NCBI GenBank assembly: GCA_964485815.1
Contig: CAZAJX010000023.1
Coordinates: forward strand, 1 to 33,583
DNA from: SFLA01 sp964485815
GTDB taxonomy: Bacteria > Bacillota > Clostridia > Oscillospirales > CAG-382
DNA: 33,583 bases
Direction of reading: 5' to 3'
Numbering within the stretch: position 1 is the stretch's first letter; each line of letters opens with the position of its first letter. Positions 21,916-30,808 of this stretch are shown here, in pieces. Made by a program: the position numbers and the translations under genes. Below the pieces are notes generated by a model. It was not told the DNA's origin. It did not search any database and saw only the letters and a program-made list of their open reading frames with translations.

Positions 21916-22716
21916 TTATGCTTTTACATTCTTAAGCTTTTTCTTATAACGTAAATGTGCGGGTAAATAGACAAGATATGCGCCCAGACAAACCGTGGGA
22001 ATATACAATACCGTGCTTACATACCAACTGAATCTCTCGGAAATCTGCTTGAATACTATTAAGGACGAATTTCTGGGACCGACGAAGAACATATTTATTC
22101 CGCCATCCGAAACTTCCCACAAGGAAAGATTTATGCAAAAAGCTATAACGCACAGTACAACAAACGTTGCAACGGCGCCCCAATAATCTTTATTGGTTTT
22201 GGCGTATCTGCCGGACATAAGCAGATATGCACCTACGAAAATGAGGGTGAGATGCCACAGAAAGGCGTGAATTGTAAGTGTTAGATGGCCGTGAACGATG
22301 CCGGACGGCTCAATAAATGCCATTATTCCGCCCAGAAGATTAAAGGTGGTCATAAAGGAATACATACCGTCCCTAATCTTTCCCGGCTTGATAAGGGCGG
22401 CGATAAGACACAAATACATAGGCACACTACAGAGGTGAAAGGGAAAAATGCCGAAGTTGTACTCTTCGTTTTCTATATGAAAATAATAAAAAAGCTGTTT
22501 ATACACTTCCGTTATTATCAAAAACGAGCTGACGCTGATAAGAAGCATCCTGTTGCCCCTCTCGCTGATATTGCGTAATTTCCACGCAAGAAGGAGAAGC
22601 AAAGAAACGCCTGCGAAAGTGAAAATGAGGTGAAATGGGCCGTAAGCTTTGGGTTTTGTCATTTCCCAAGCAGTAAATTCAATAAATCGGTCTAAACAAT
22701 CACTTAAACTGTCCAA
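21916..22716 (-). CDS. TIGR02206/YwaF-type integral membrane protein
   Basis: A 266-residue protein with about seven membrane helices. It starts with TTG at 22716; AGAGG lies 9-10 nt upstream. The family hallmark is the F-P-F-H-L-C-S-V-P-M-Y block near residue 91, followed by helices with conserved His residues (H-G-H-L-T-L and H-A-F-L-W-H near 143-154), a pattern shared with the TMEM164 superfamily. Its function in bacteria is unknown. It has its own promoter, and the GH13 gene begins 55 bp downstream on the same strand. Confidence 0.9.
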   Translation of the reverse strand: MDSLSDCLDRFIEFTAWEMTKPKAYGPFHLIFTFAGVSLLLLLAWKLRNISERGNRMLLISVSSFLIITEVYKQLFYYFHIENEEYNFGIFPFHLCSVPMYLCLIAALIKPGKIRDGMYSFMTTFNLLGGIMAFIEPSGIVHGHLTLTIHAFLWHLTLIFVGAYLLMSGRYAKTNKDYWGAVATFVVLCVIAFCINLSLWEVSDGGINMFFVGPRNSSLIVFKQISERFSWYVSTVLYIPTVCLGAYLVYLPAHLRYKKKLKNVKA

Positions 22717-22748
22717 GAGATACGCCTCTTTTCTGTTTGATTTAATAC

Positions 22749-22777
22749 ATTATAGCATATAATAACCGTATTTTCAA
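22749..22777 (-). promoter_or_regulatory. promoter of the TIGR02206-type gene
   Basis: On the minus strand, TTGAAA (22772-22777) and TATAAT (22749-22754) have a 17-bp spacer. It lies just downstream of the luxS terminator. Confidence 0.78.
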
Positions 22778-22796
22778 CAAAAAGCGTACAGAATAA

Positions 22797-22828
22797 CAAA
22801 AATACGCCTTGTAAACAACAAAGCGTAT
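22797..22828 (-). terminator. terminator of the HAD/CARF nuclease/luxS operon
   Basis: On the minus strand, ATACGCTTTG and CAAGGCGTAT pair over 10 bp with one T-G wobble around a 7-nt loop, followed by TTTTGTT. It begins 12 nt after the luxS stop. Confidence 0.85.
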
Positions 22829-22840
22829 CAAGTAAATATA

Positions 22841-23311
22841 TTACAGCGGAATATAAGTGAAATTTTTGTTTTCGATGAGTGCCTTTTTATATTTGCTTAT
22901 ATAATATTTTGCAATATTGAGATTTTGCTCGCTGTAGTTTCCGCATTGCTCGGGGGCGGCGCCGGGTATATCGCCCTCAAAGGAAATAATAAAATCGCAC
23001 AGCTCAATTACGAGGTCATATACGTCCTCAGAGCAAAGGTCCCCGAACATAAGTATATAACAGCCGGTTCTGCATCCCATCGGTCCGAAATACACGATAT
23101 CCTCTTTGTATTTTGAATTTCTTAAATAAGTGGCGCCGAGGTGTTCGATTGTATGAAGTGCGGGTATATCCATAACGGGCTCTCTGTTGGGCGCGGTTAT
23201 ACGCATATCAAAGGTGGTGATAACCGTATCTCCCCTTTTATCCTTACGGGAAACGTAAAGACCGGGAAGTAATTTGAGGTGATCCACCGTAAAGCTTGCA
23301 ATTCGTTCCAT
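22841..23311 (-). CDS. luxS: S-ribosylhomocysteine lyase
   Basis: A 156-residue enzyme that splits S-ribosylhomocysteine into homocysteine and the autoinducer-2 precursor DPD. The metal ligands are visible: H53-T-I-E56-H57 and Cys123 in E-Q-C-G-N-Y. The catalytic Cys80 lies in G-P-M-G-C-R-T-G. All active-site residues are present, so it should be functional. It is the last gene of a three-gene operon, 10 bp downstream of the CARF nuclease. The nucleosidase Pfs that supplies its substrate is not in the window. Confidence 0.97.
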   Translation of the reverse strand: MERIASFTVDHLKLLPGLYVSRKDKRGDTVITTFDMRITAPNREPVMDIPALHTIEHLGATYLRNSKYKEDIVYFGPMGCRTGCYILMFGDLCSEDVYDLVIELCDFIISFEGDIPGAAPEQCGNYSEQNLNIAKYYISKYKKALIENKNFTYIPL

Positions 23312-23321
23312 AGTTACTCCT

Positions 23322-24437
23322 TTAGCTTATCCAAAGATTTTTTACAATGTTTTTAATTTCTTCATAGGACATATGCTGTATATCCTCAACAAGTCTGATA
23401 TTCATATCGGATGCGCGCTGACGGAAATATTCACCGAATTCTCCCGTAGCGGACAACGCGGTTGAAAACAATACCTTCTTTGCATACCTGCCGCCGAATC
23501 TTGCCGCAACGGAATTAAGCTTATACAGCTCCTCCGTTTCCACAGCACCGTTTTTGCAGGATATAAACACGGGAATTAACCCTTGCATAAACATAACGTC
23601 TATTTCGTTTTTAGTATCGTATTTTTCGTCCGCGCCGTCCCAATCGATACAAACTCCGTTCATACAATCGGTATAAACCTGATTTCCGTCAGCGCTTTGT
23701 GATTCAATACCAGCAAGATATATTATCATTTCAAGCGCCATTCCGGCTTTTGTAAGACAGCGTTTAACTTGATTGTTTTTATACTGAATCTTATTATCTT
23801 TAACGGTTATAAGACCTTGCTTTTCCAAGGCTTTAAAAACTCCGCTGTCGCGTTTTCCGTTGCTGATCGCAGAGTTCCAGCCTTTCACGTTGACACGGCA
23901 TATTTTCCATATTGACAGAATATCACGTTTGAAATCCTCTGTCATATCCCATCGGAAGGTGCCGTTTTCACCCATAATAACGTCCCCGCCGTAAATAAGC
24001 ACGTTTTCTCTTACGGAAAGACGGGTGTTTTCGTTTACTGTAAGCGCTTTCCCGTCGTTATCGCAATCGTAGATTTTATTATTCTGAACATTAAAGCGGT
24101 GAAGCTGTATATTCTTGTCTTTATATCTTTCATATACGATACCCGCCGCCGTTAAGAACAGATCGTCGCCGCCTGTAAGACCGAAAGCGCAGTTATCGTA
24201 TTCTTCTACAATTTCCGAAAGCACGTTTACAACGCTTGACAGATTGTTTCTGTTTATGCTTTTACAGATAAACTCCACGTTTTGTCCACGCAGAGCAAAG
24301 ACGCTCTTATATCGTTCCGCATGGCGGATAAGTGTCTTTTTCTTATCTCCCAAAAATATAACACGCTCGGGAATAGTGGAAAGGCAAGCGCAAATATTTT
24401 CCACCGCGGTTTTATCGAAAAATTCAACAAATGTCAT
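23322..24437 (-). CDS. DUF1887 CARF-domain nuclease (Card1/Can2-like)
   Basis: A 371-residue protein in two parts. Residues 1-150 fit a CARF-type Rossmann domain, with V-I-F-L-G near 26-30 and the ligand-loop motif G-L-T-G-G-D-D at 86-92. Residues 230-371 fit the PD-(D/E)xK nuclease of DUF1887: Glu236 in a helix, N-E-I-D-V (Asp280), then F-I-S-C-K (Lys295), matching the E-x-D ... x-C-K layout of Card1. A winged-helix-like linker lies between (about 165-230). Card1 and Can2 are activated by cyclic tetra-adenylate from type III CRISPR and cut nucleic acids. No CRISPR array or cas gene is present in this window. Its start overlaps the HAD stop by 4 bases, and luxS follows after 10 bp. Confidence 0.85.
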   Translation of the reverse strand: MTFVEFFDKTAVENICACLSTIPERVIFLGDKKKTLIRHAERYKSVFALRGQNVEFICKSINRNNLSSVVNVLSEIVEEYDNCAFGLTGGDDLFLTAAGIVYERYKDKNIQLHRFNVQNNKIYDCDNDGKALTVNENTRLSVRENVLIYGGDVIMGENGTFRWDMTEDFKRDILSIWKICRVNVKGWNSAISNGKRDSGVFKALEKQGLITVKDNKIQYKNNQVKRCLTKAGMALEMIIYLAGIESQSADGNQVYTDCMNGVCIDWDGADEKYDTKNEIDVMFMQGLIPVFISCKNGAVETEELYKLNSVAARFGGRYAKKVLFSTALSATGEFGEYFRQRASDMNIRLVEDIQHMSYEEIKNIVKNLWIS

Positions 24438-25192
24438 AGTGCTTCACCATTCAGCAATCTTTCAAGAATCAAAGCCACACCATCGTTATCATTGGTATCC
24501 GTGATTGTATCGGCGCACCGTTTGATATCGTCAATACCGTTTGCCATAGCGACTCCCAAGCCGCATTGTTTCACGGGCTCGATATCGTCGTAATCGTCGC
24601 CGAAATACACGGCGTTTTCAAGAGAAATATCAAACATTTCAAGCAGCGACAAAACACCGTTTATCTTGGTTGCTTCCCTGCTCATTATCTGCAAAAGCTT
24701 TCCTGCGGCAACTGTACAATACATTGAAGGAGGCAAATGCCTTTTTACAAGCTCGTGCATTTCGCCGCTGTAGCTTATAAGTATTTTGTGCAAAGCTCCT
24801 TTGGGCAACTCGGGAAATTTATCCCAATAAACGGATTCCCATTCTTCGAAAACAGTGTTTGTATACAATATTCCGTCTGATTCCGCAGAGATCGTAGGCG
24901 TAAAATCGGCACACACTTGGGCAAGAAAGCGCTCTGCCTCTTTTATATCAATACAATGCTCCGTCTTGATTCCGTTACGGCAGACGTATGCTCCGTTAAG
25001 GCAAACGACCCCGTCAAAGCACAAAAGCTGTTCGTATTCGTGTATGCTTCTGTGAGGTCTTGCCGTTGCGGCAAGCAAAAGCGCGCCCGCTTCTTTACAC
25101 CTGCGAAGAGCCGAAAGTGTACGGTGGGAAACGGATTTGTCTGTACGAAGCAAGGTACGGTCAAGATCGGTAATAATAGATTTGTATTTCAA
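24434..25192 (-). CDS. HAD-superfamily (Cof-type) phosphatase
   Basis: A 252-residue protein. I chose the TTG at 25192 because GGGGTG lies upstream at proper spacing; an ATG further upstream (25294) falls inside the ABC transporter gene and before its terminator. HAD motifs are D-L-D-R-T-L-L near residue 8, T-A-R-P-H-R near 44, and the motif IV segment Y-F-G-D-D-Y-D-D with A-M-A-N-G-I. The first motif reads D-L-D-R-T rather than the usual DxDGT. Cof-type enzymes act on sugar phosphates, nucleotides or flavin phosphates; the substrate cannot be told. It heads the operon with the CARF nuclease and luxS. Confidence 0.9.
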   Translation of the reverse strand: MKYKSIITDLDRTLLRTDKSVSHRTLSALRRCKEAGALLLAATARPHRSIHEYEQLLCFDGVVCLNGAYVCRNGIKTEHCIDIKEAERFLAQVCADFTPTISAESDGILYTNTVFEEWESVYWDKFPELPKGALHKILISYSGEMHELVKRHLPPSMYCTVAAGKLLQIMSREATKINGVLSLLEMFDISLENAVYFGDDYDDIEPVKQCGLGVAMANGIDDIKRCADTITDTNDNDGVALILERLLNGEAL

Positions 25193-25213
25193 GTTTTCAC
25201 CCCGTTTTGTAAA

Positions 25214-25242
25214 ATTATATATCGCACTTTTATAAAAGTCAA
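25214..25242 (-). promoter_or_regulatory. promoter of the HAD/CARF nuclease/luxS operon
   Basis: On the minus strand, TTGACT (25237-25242) and TATAAT (25214-25219) are 17 bp apart. The -35 overlaps the last two bases and tail of the ABC transporter terminator, so one transcript ends where the next promoter begins. Confidence 0.8.
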
Positions 25243-25264
25243 GGGACTCCGCAAAGAGTCCCTT
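25234..25264 (-). terminator. terminator of the ABC transporter gene
   Basis: On the minus strand, AAGGGACTC and GAGTCCCTT pair perfectly over 9 bp around a 6-nt loop, followed by GACTTTTA. It begins 7 nt after the stop codon. Confidence 0.85.
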
Positions 25265-25271
25265 AAGTATT

Positions 25272-28200
25272 TTATTCGGTACGCAATGCCACAACGGGAT
25301 CTTTTCTTGCCGCGCTGAAAGAAGGTATAATACCGGAGATCATGGTAAGCAATACACTTATGGCAACAAGGATAACCGCAGTAACTACAGGCAAAGCCGC
25401 GCTGAGATTACCGATACCCGTAAGATGATGCAGCAGCATATTTATGGGTATACAGAGCAGATAGGTAACAACTACACCGACAAGACCCGATGCAAAGCCG
25501 ACAATGACTGTTTCTGCATTGAACATTGAAGAAACGTTGCGTTTGGAAGCACCCAACGCACGAAGGATGCCGATCTCCTTTGTACGTTCCTGAACGGAAA
25601 TAAGAGTGATGACACCGATCATGATTGAAGAAACTATGAGAGAAACCGCAACGAAAGCGATGAGAACGTAGGTAATTGCATTGATGATCGTGGTGATGGA
25701 CGACATCATAAGTCCCACATAATCGGTATAGGAGATCTGCTGAAGATCTTCGACGGATTCATTATACTTTGCTATGGCATCTTCGATGATATCTTTATTT
25801 TCAAACGAGGAAGCAAAAAGGTTTATAGTAGAAGGAGTTTCGATATCCACATAACCCAGTTTTACAAGGTTATCTTCATAATTTGTTTCGGAAAACTCAA
25901 GTACGGATTCATAGTAGATCGCGCACTGCTCGGTGGTGTAATCGGGAAGCGCCGCATCAAGCATTGCCGCAAGCTGGAAAGCCTCATATCCCGCAAGCTG
26001 CGCCTGAACCTTTGCGGCATACTGTGCGGTAAACTGTTCTGCAAGCAAAGCAAAGAATATTTCACGGATCTCTTCATCGCTCATAACGTCGATATATTCG
26101 GCAACGCCCTCTTCGCTCATTCCCATCTGCTGTGCCAAGCCTATTATAAGATTAGCACGCATCTCTTCCATTGTCATGGATTCAAGCATAGTGTTAACCG
26201 TGAGAGCGATCTCGGTTTCGGAGGGAATGGACATAATGGTAATATAAGCTTTTGCTTTTTCTGCCTCGTCAAGCGATGCGATATGGTTACGGAAAGCCTC
26301 TTCCTTCTCAGAATCGGAAAGGTTAGCGGAGGTATCCTTGAAGGGTAGACCTGTGAATATATCCGTATCGGGAGAAGCAATCTGGGATTGAACGGCATCC
26401 GATGCCGCGCCTTGCTCAATAATATGCTCGGTAAGCTTGCTGGTATAGCATATCGCTCCGGTAAGCATAGAAGATACAGAATCGTCATTGGGACGGATAA
26501 TTCCCGATACCTTCAAAGGAATTCCGTTATCGTACAGATAACGCAGACCTGCATCTGTGTCACGGAGATCGATATAAAGTCCCGAATCTTTATCAATAGT
26601 ATAGCAGGAAGAATTAAGCACGGTACGGAACTGCATATTGCAGATTTCCTCATACGTCCAGCGGTTGGTGGTCAGTCCCAGTTCAGTGCCGTTGATTACC
26701 GCATCAAAAACGGTTTCCATTTCCGCCTTGGTAACAAGTCCCAAAGCGTATAGAGTCATATCGTCAAGCTCGTTATTTTCGTCAAGCACAAGGACAATTT
26801 CGTTATATTCGGTAGGCCAGCTTCCGTAGACAAGATCGTACTGCTTTTCAACAAGCTCGCTTACAAGCTTGCCTTTTTCACCGGGAAGCATTTCCTGCCA
26901 CATTGTAACTGTGGGCGTAGTTGAAGACATTCCGGAGAACATTGATGAGCCCGCAAGTCCGCCGCCCATCATAGAGGACATATCCATACCGAAGTTTTCA
27001 AGCAAAAGCTCACTTAAAAGAGTTTGAGTGTCGGATTGGATAATCTTACCGGTTTCGTCTTTGGTATATACAAGAAGATTAAGATTGTAGGTATACTGAA
27101 CACCGTTTAACGCTTCTTTAAGCTGTTCGTTATCCGAAGCATCGGACATTTCTTTTTCAATATATTCTTTGAAGGCTTTAAGATCGTTTTCGTCCGCCTC
27201 GGTATTATTGAGGGCGTTTATCATTGCCGCCAGCATTGCTTTTTGGTATACGGCGTCTTTTTCGTGCTCTTCAACGGATTCAGCCTGACCAATAAAGGTC
27301 TGAAGCAGAGTGCTCATATCAAGATGCTGCGCTTCGATGGTAAGCGGATAAGAGGACAGCGTTTCTTCCTGCACCGTATCAATATACGCAGTCATACCGT
27401 TTGACACGGCATAAATAAGCGCAATACCGATAATACCGATGCTTCCCGCGAAGGAAGTGAGAATAGTACGTCCTTTTTTGCTGATAAGGTTCTTTAATGA
27501 AAGACCGAATGCGGTGGAATAAGAAAGAGAAGGCATTTTGGTTTTCTTCTTTCCCGCCAACGCCTTTTCCTTAAGATGCTCACGGTCAAGTTCTTCTTTG
27601 GAAAGGGGCGCAGAATCTCCCTTTATAACACCGTCAACCATTTTAATGATACGGGTGGAATATGCTTCTGCCAATTCGGGATTATGGGTTACCATTATAA
27701 CGAGTCTGTCACGGGATATTTCCTTGAGTATATCCATTACCTGAACGCTTGTTTCCGTATCCAAAGCGCCGGTAGGTTCGTCTGCAAGAATAATATCGGG
27801 ATTATTTACAATAGCACGGGCAATAGCAACGCGCTGCATCTGACCGCCTGACATCTCACCGGGTTTTTTCTTTATATGGTCCCCAAGTCCAACCTTCTCC
27901 AAAGCTTCTTTTGCTCTTCTGCGGCGTTCGCGTTTGGAAACACCGGACAAAGACAAAGCAAGTTCCACATTTTGAAGCACGCTTTGGTGAGGGATAAGAT
28001 TATAACTTTGGAAAACAAAGCCGATAGAATGGTTACGGTATGTATCCCAATCTCTGCTTTTGAAATCCTTTGTGCTTTTTCCGTTTATATACAGATCTCC
28101 CGAGGTATAACTGTCAAGACCGCCGATAATATTCAACATAGTTGTCTTGCCGCAACCCGAAGGGCCGAGTATGGAAACGAATTCGCAATCGCGGAACTGA

Positions 28201-28277
28201 AGGTCTATGCCTCTTAATGCATATACCTTTGTGTCGCCCGCGGAATATTCTTTCTTAATGTTTTTGAGTTCGAGCAT
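25272..28277 (-). CDS. ABC transporter with fused ATPase and FtsX/MacB-type permease
   Basis: A 1001-residue single chain. Residues 1-225 form the ATPase: Walker A G-P-S-G-C-G-K-T-T at 38-46, signature M-S-G-G-Q at 142-146, Walker B I-I-L-A-D-E-P at 162-168. A first transmembrane helix lies near 270-292. A long extracytoplasmic region follows (about 300-860), with acidic helical stretches and repeated Ala/Glu-rich segments. Three more helices and the conserved E-R-T-K-E-I-G-I-L-R-A-L-G-A motif of FtsX permeases make the C-terminus. MacB-type pumps couple ATP use to conformational change across the membrane and often act in antimicrobial-peptide or envelope-stress resistance. The periplasmic insert is much larger than MacB's. 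It is downstream of pgsA and ftsH on the same strand. Confidence 0.92.
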   Translation of the reverse strand: MLELKNIKKEYSAGDTKVYALRGIDLQFRDCEFVSILGPSGCGKTTMLNIIGGLDSYTSGDLYINGKSTKDFKSRDWDTYRNHSIGFVFQSYNLIPHQSVLQNVELALSLSGVSKRERRRRAKEALEKVGLGDHIKKKPGEMSGGQMQRVAIARAIVNNPDIILADEPTGALDTETSVQVMDILKEISRDRLVIMVTHNPELAEAYSTRIIKMVDGVIKGDSAPLSKEELDREHLKEKALAGKKKTKMPSLSYSTAFGLSLKNLISKKGRTILTSFAGSIGIIGIALIYAVSNGMTAYIDTVQEETLSSYPLTIEAQHLDMSTLLQTFIGQAESVEEHEKDAVYQKAMLAAMINALNNTEADENDLKAFKEYIEKEMSDASDNEQLKEALNGVQYTYNLNLLVYTKDETGKIIQSDTQTLLSELLLENFGMDMSSMMGGGLAGSSMFSGMSSTTPTVTMWQEMLPGEKGKLVSELVEKQYDLVYGSWPTEYNEIVLVLDENNELDDMTLYALGLVTKAEMETVFDAVINGTELGLTTNRWTYEEICNMQFRTVLNSSCYTIDKDSGLYIDLRDTDAGLRYLYDNGIPLKVSGIIRPNDDSVSSMLTGAICYTSKLTEHIIEQGAASDAVQSQIASPDTDIFTGLPFKDTSANLSDSEKEEAFRNHIASLDEAEKAKAYITIMSIPSETEIALTVNTMLESMTMEEMRANLIIGLAQQMGMSEEGVAEYIDVMSDEEIREIFFALLAEQFTAQYAAKVQAQLAGYEAFQLAAMLDAALPDYTTEQCAIYYESVLEFSETNYEDNLVKLGYVDIETPSTINLFASSFENKDIIEDAIAKYNESVEDLQQISYTDYVGLMMSSITTIINAITYVLIAFVAVSLIVSSIMIGVITLISVQERTKEIGILRALGASKRNVSSMFNAETVIVGFASGLVGVVVTYLLCIPINMLLHHLTGIGNLSAALPVVTAVILVAISVLLTMISGIIPSFSAARKDPVVALRTE

Positions 28278-28327
28278 AATTTTTCTCCCGTATATATTAA
28301 CAATGACTATTATGTGTTTTGTCCGAG

Positions 28328-28891
28328 CTATTTCCTTTTTTCGCTAAGAAACAGACGGTAATAAAAACAAACGTACAAGCCGAGGCTGACAACCAGCGAT
28401 GCGGCAGAAGACACAACGATCAGCGCAGAATACAGCGGAGGCATATCCGGAAAGATAACGAACAGTATCATTGCGGCGTAAAGTATAACCGTATTAGCCT
28501 TTCCGTACCATCTTGCGCTGTTTACGGAATCCAGTTTTTTGATAGCCGCCATACCCATTACCGCCATCACCGCTTCTTTCGCAATGAACATTCCTACCAA
28601 CAGCCACACCTGTGAAACACGGGTCGCTATACAGAATATAACAGTAATCTGCGTAAGCTTATCTGCGATGGGATCAAGTATTTTTCCGAAATCCGATACC
28701 ATATTGAATGAGCGCGCTATAATTCCATCTATAATGTCGGTCAATCCCGAAATAACGATGATCGCTACAGCCGCAAAGTACTGCTTTTCAAAACAGTACA
28801 GATACACGATAACGGGGATGAGCATTAACCGTATTATACTTAACAAATTTGGCAATGTGAATATCTGGTCTTTTTTCAGTATTCTGTTCAT
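28328..28891 (-). CDS. pgsA: CDP-diacylglycerol-glycerol-3-phosphate 3-phosphatidyltransferase
   Basis: A 187-residue membrane enzyme for the committed step of phosphatidylglycerol synthesis. The complete CDP-alcohol phosphotransferase motif is present: D-I-I-D-G-I-I-A-R, eight residues, then G-K-I-L-D-P-I-A-D-K. The N-terminus has T-L-P-N-L-L-S-I-I-R, typical of PgsA. Several hydrophobic helices follow. It starts 16 bp after ftsH and is followed after 50 bp by the ABC transporter gene, so the three are probably co-transcribed. Confidence 0.93.
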   Translation of the reverse strand: MNRILKKDQIFTLPNLLSIIRLMLIPVIVYLYCFEKQYFAAVAIIVISGLTDIIDGIIARSFNMVSDFGKILDPIADKLTQITVIFCIATRVSQVWLLVGMFIAKEAVMAVMGMAAIKKLDSVNSARWYGKANTVILYAAMILFVIFPDMPPLYSALIVVSSAASLVVSLGLYVCFYYRLFLSEKRK

Positions 28892-28907
28892 TTCTGTCCT
28901 CAGTAGA

Positions 28908-30722
28908 TTAATTACCGTTTAGTATTTCTGTAAATTCTTTTCCGTTTACGGTTTCGTTATGATAAAGAAACAAAGCGAGTTCATCAAGCTTTTCACGGTT
29001 TTCTTGCAAAATGCTCACCGCTTTGTCATATTGTTTTTTAATAAGATCCGCTACAAGGCGATCCACACGTGTCATAGTTTCGGCAGAGCAGTTGGAAACG
29101 GTATCTCCTCCAAGATAACGGTTTGTTTCCGTTTCCAGCGACATCATTCCGAATTCATCGCTCATACCGTAGCGCATTATGGCGGCACGGGCAAGCTTGG
29201 TTGCCTGCTCGATATCATTGGAAGCACCGGTCGTAACGGTACCCACACCTACCTGTTCTGCGGCACGTCCTCCGACAAGGGTGGCGATCTTGTTTTCAAT
29301 TTCGGTTTTTGAAAGAAGATAACGGTTGTTTTCTTCGGTTTGCAAAGTGTATCCCAGCGCGCCTGATGTTCTGGGAACTATAGTGATCTTTTGCACCGGC
29401 GCCGAATCCGATTGTTTTGCGGCAACTATAGCGTGACCTATCTCGTGATATGCAACTACAAGCTTTTCGTTATCTGTAAGCAATGAATTTTTCTTTTGGT
29501 AACCGGCGATAACAACCTCGATGCTTTCCTCGAGATCCGATTGACTCACAGTATCCCTGCCTGAACGGACGGCTCGCAACGCCGCTTCGTTTACTATGTT
29601 TGCAAGCTCCGCACCCGAGGCGCCGGATGCCATTCTGGCAACCGTGAGGTAATTTACACAACCGTCTGTTTTTATCCTTTTGGAATGGACCTTCAGTATC
29701 GCTTCCCTGCCTTTAAGATCGGGAAGCTCAACGGGAACGCGGCGGTCAAACCTTCCGGGGCGTGTGAGCGCAGGATCGAGAGTTTCCGGTCTGTTGGTTG
29801 CCGCAAGAATAATAACACCCGTGTTTCCGTCAAATCCATCCATTTCGGTAAGAAGCTGATTAAGCGTCTGTTCTCTTTCATCGTTTCCGCCTAAGCGTCC
29901 GTCGCGGCGCTGACCGATAGCGTCAATTTCATCAATAAATACGATACACGGTGCCTTTTCTTTTGCCTGTTTAAACAGATCTCTTACCTTGGAAGCACCC
30001 ATTCCCACAAACATCTCGACGAATTCTGAGCCCGATATAGAGAAGAAAGGAACGTTTGCTTCCCCCGCAACTGCCTTTGCCAGCATAGTTTTACCCGTAC
30101 CGGGAGGCCCGACAAGCAGAACTCCCTTGGGCATTGAAGCACCGATTTGGGTGTATCGTTCCGGTTTGTGAAGATAATCCACAACCTCGGCGAGATTCTC
30201 TTTCGCTTCATCTACTCCAGCAACATCGGAAAATTTGATGCCATCGGAAGATTTTACATATATTTTGGCGTTGCTCTTCCCCATATTGAACATCATGGAA
30301 TTGTTTCCGCCCGCTTTTTTCATAAACACTTTGGAGATCACGTTTCCGAGAATTATAAAGAAAAGCAGAGGAAATATCCAAGAGAAGATGAAGGAAAGCA
30401 AAGGCGATGCTTCTTCGATTATTTCCCCTGAAAAGACGGCGCCTGCCGAATGAAGACGGTCGATCAATCCCGGATCCTCAAGTACGCCGGTTTTGTAAAC
30501 GTTTTTTTCGGCTTTATCAGTAAATACGATACGATTTGTCTGTATTTCGACTTTGCCGATATTTCCCTCGGCGGTCATAGACATAAAGGTTCCGTAATCA
30601 ACCTGTATTATTTTGTTTTCCGCCAAGCGGGGCATTGCTATTAAATTAAACAGCAATAACACCGCAAAGGCAATTCCGTAATAAAGCAATAACGGCTTTC
30701 TGGGCCTTTTGACTTCTCTCAA
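28908..30722 (-). CDS. ftsH: ATP-dependent membrane zinc protease FtsH
   Basis: A 604-residue protein. I favour the TTG start at 30722, since AGAGG lies 7 nt before it; an ATG two codons upstream (30728) almost touches the binding site. Two membrane helices (about 12-32 and 108-130) flank an extracytoplasmic domain. The AAA+ domain has Walker A G-P-P-G-T-G-K-T near 205-212, Walker B I-V-F-I-D-E-I-D-A, and the second region of homology T-N-R-P-E-T-L-D-P-A-L-T-R-P-G-R-F-D-R. The protease motif H-E-I-G-H is near 426-430. FtsH degrades unassembled membrane proteins and regulators. It starts 86 bp downstream of the histidine kinase stop and leads into pgsA. Confidence 0.97.
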   Translation of the reverse strand: MREVKRPRKPLLLYYGIAFAVLLLFNLIAMPRLAENKIIQVDYGTFMSMTAEGNIGKVEIQTNRIVFTDKAEKNVYKTGVLEDPGLIDRLHSAGAVFSGEIIEEASPLLSFIFSWIFPLLFFIILGNVISKVFMKKAGGNNSMMFNMGKSNAKIYVKSSDGIKFSDVAGVDEAKENLAEVVDYLHKPERYTQIGASMPKGVLLVGPPGTGKTMLAKAVAGEANVPFFSISGSEFVEMFVGMGASKVRDLFKQAKEKAPCIVFIDEIDAIGQRRDGRLGGNDEREQTLNQLLTEMDGFDGNTGVIILAATNRPETLDPALTRPGRFDRRVPVELPDLKGREAILKVHSKRIKTDGCVNYLTVARMASGASGAELANIVNEAALRAVRSGRDTVSQSDLEESIEVVIAGYQKKNSLLTDNEKLVVAYHEIGHAIVAAKQSDSAPVQKITIVPRTSGALGYTLQTEENNRYLLSKTEIENKIATLVGGRAAEQVGVGTVTTGASNDIEQATKLARAAIMRYGMSDEFGMMSLETETNRYLGGDTVSNCSAETMTRVDRLVADLIKKQYDKAVSILQENREKLDELALFLYHNETVNGKEFTEILNGN

Positions 30723-30808
30723 GATCATTCCTCTTTTCGTTTCGGTAATGCAAACATATTATGCTCAGTTTCTAAGCCGAAAATAAACACGGAAGAGGAA
30801 AATTTAAT

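Noticed and set aside
23322..24437. Whether the CARF nuclease marks a CRISPR locus in this window
   Set aside because: I looked for regularly spaced direct repeats and cas-like genes on both strands and found none. The gene is flanked by metabolic genes.
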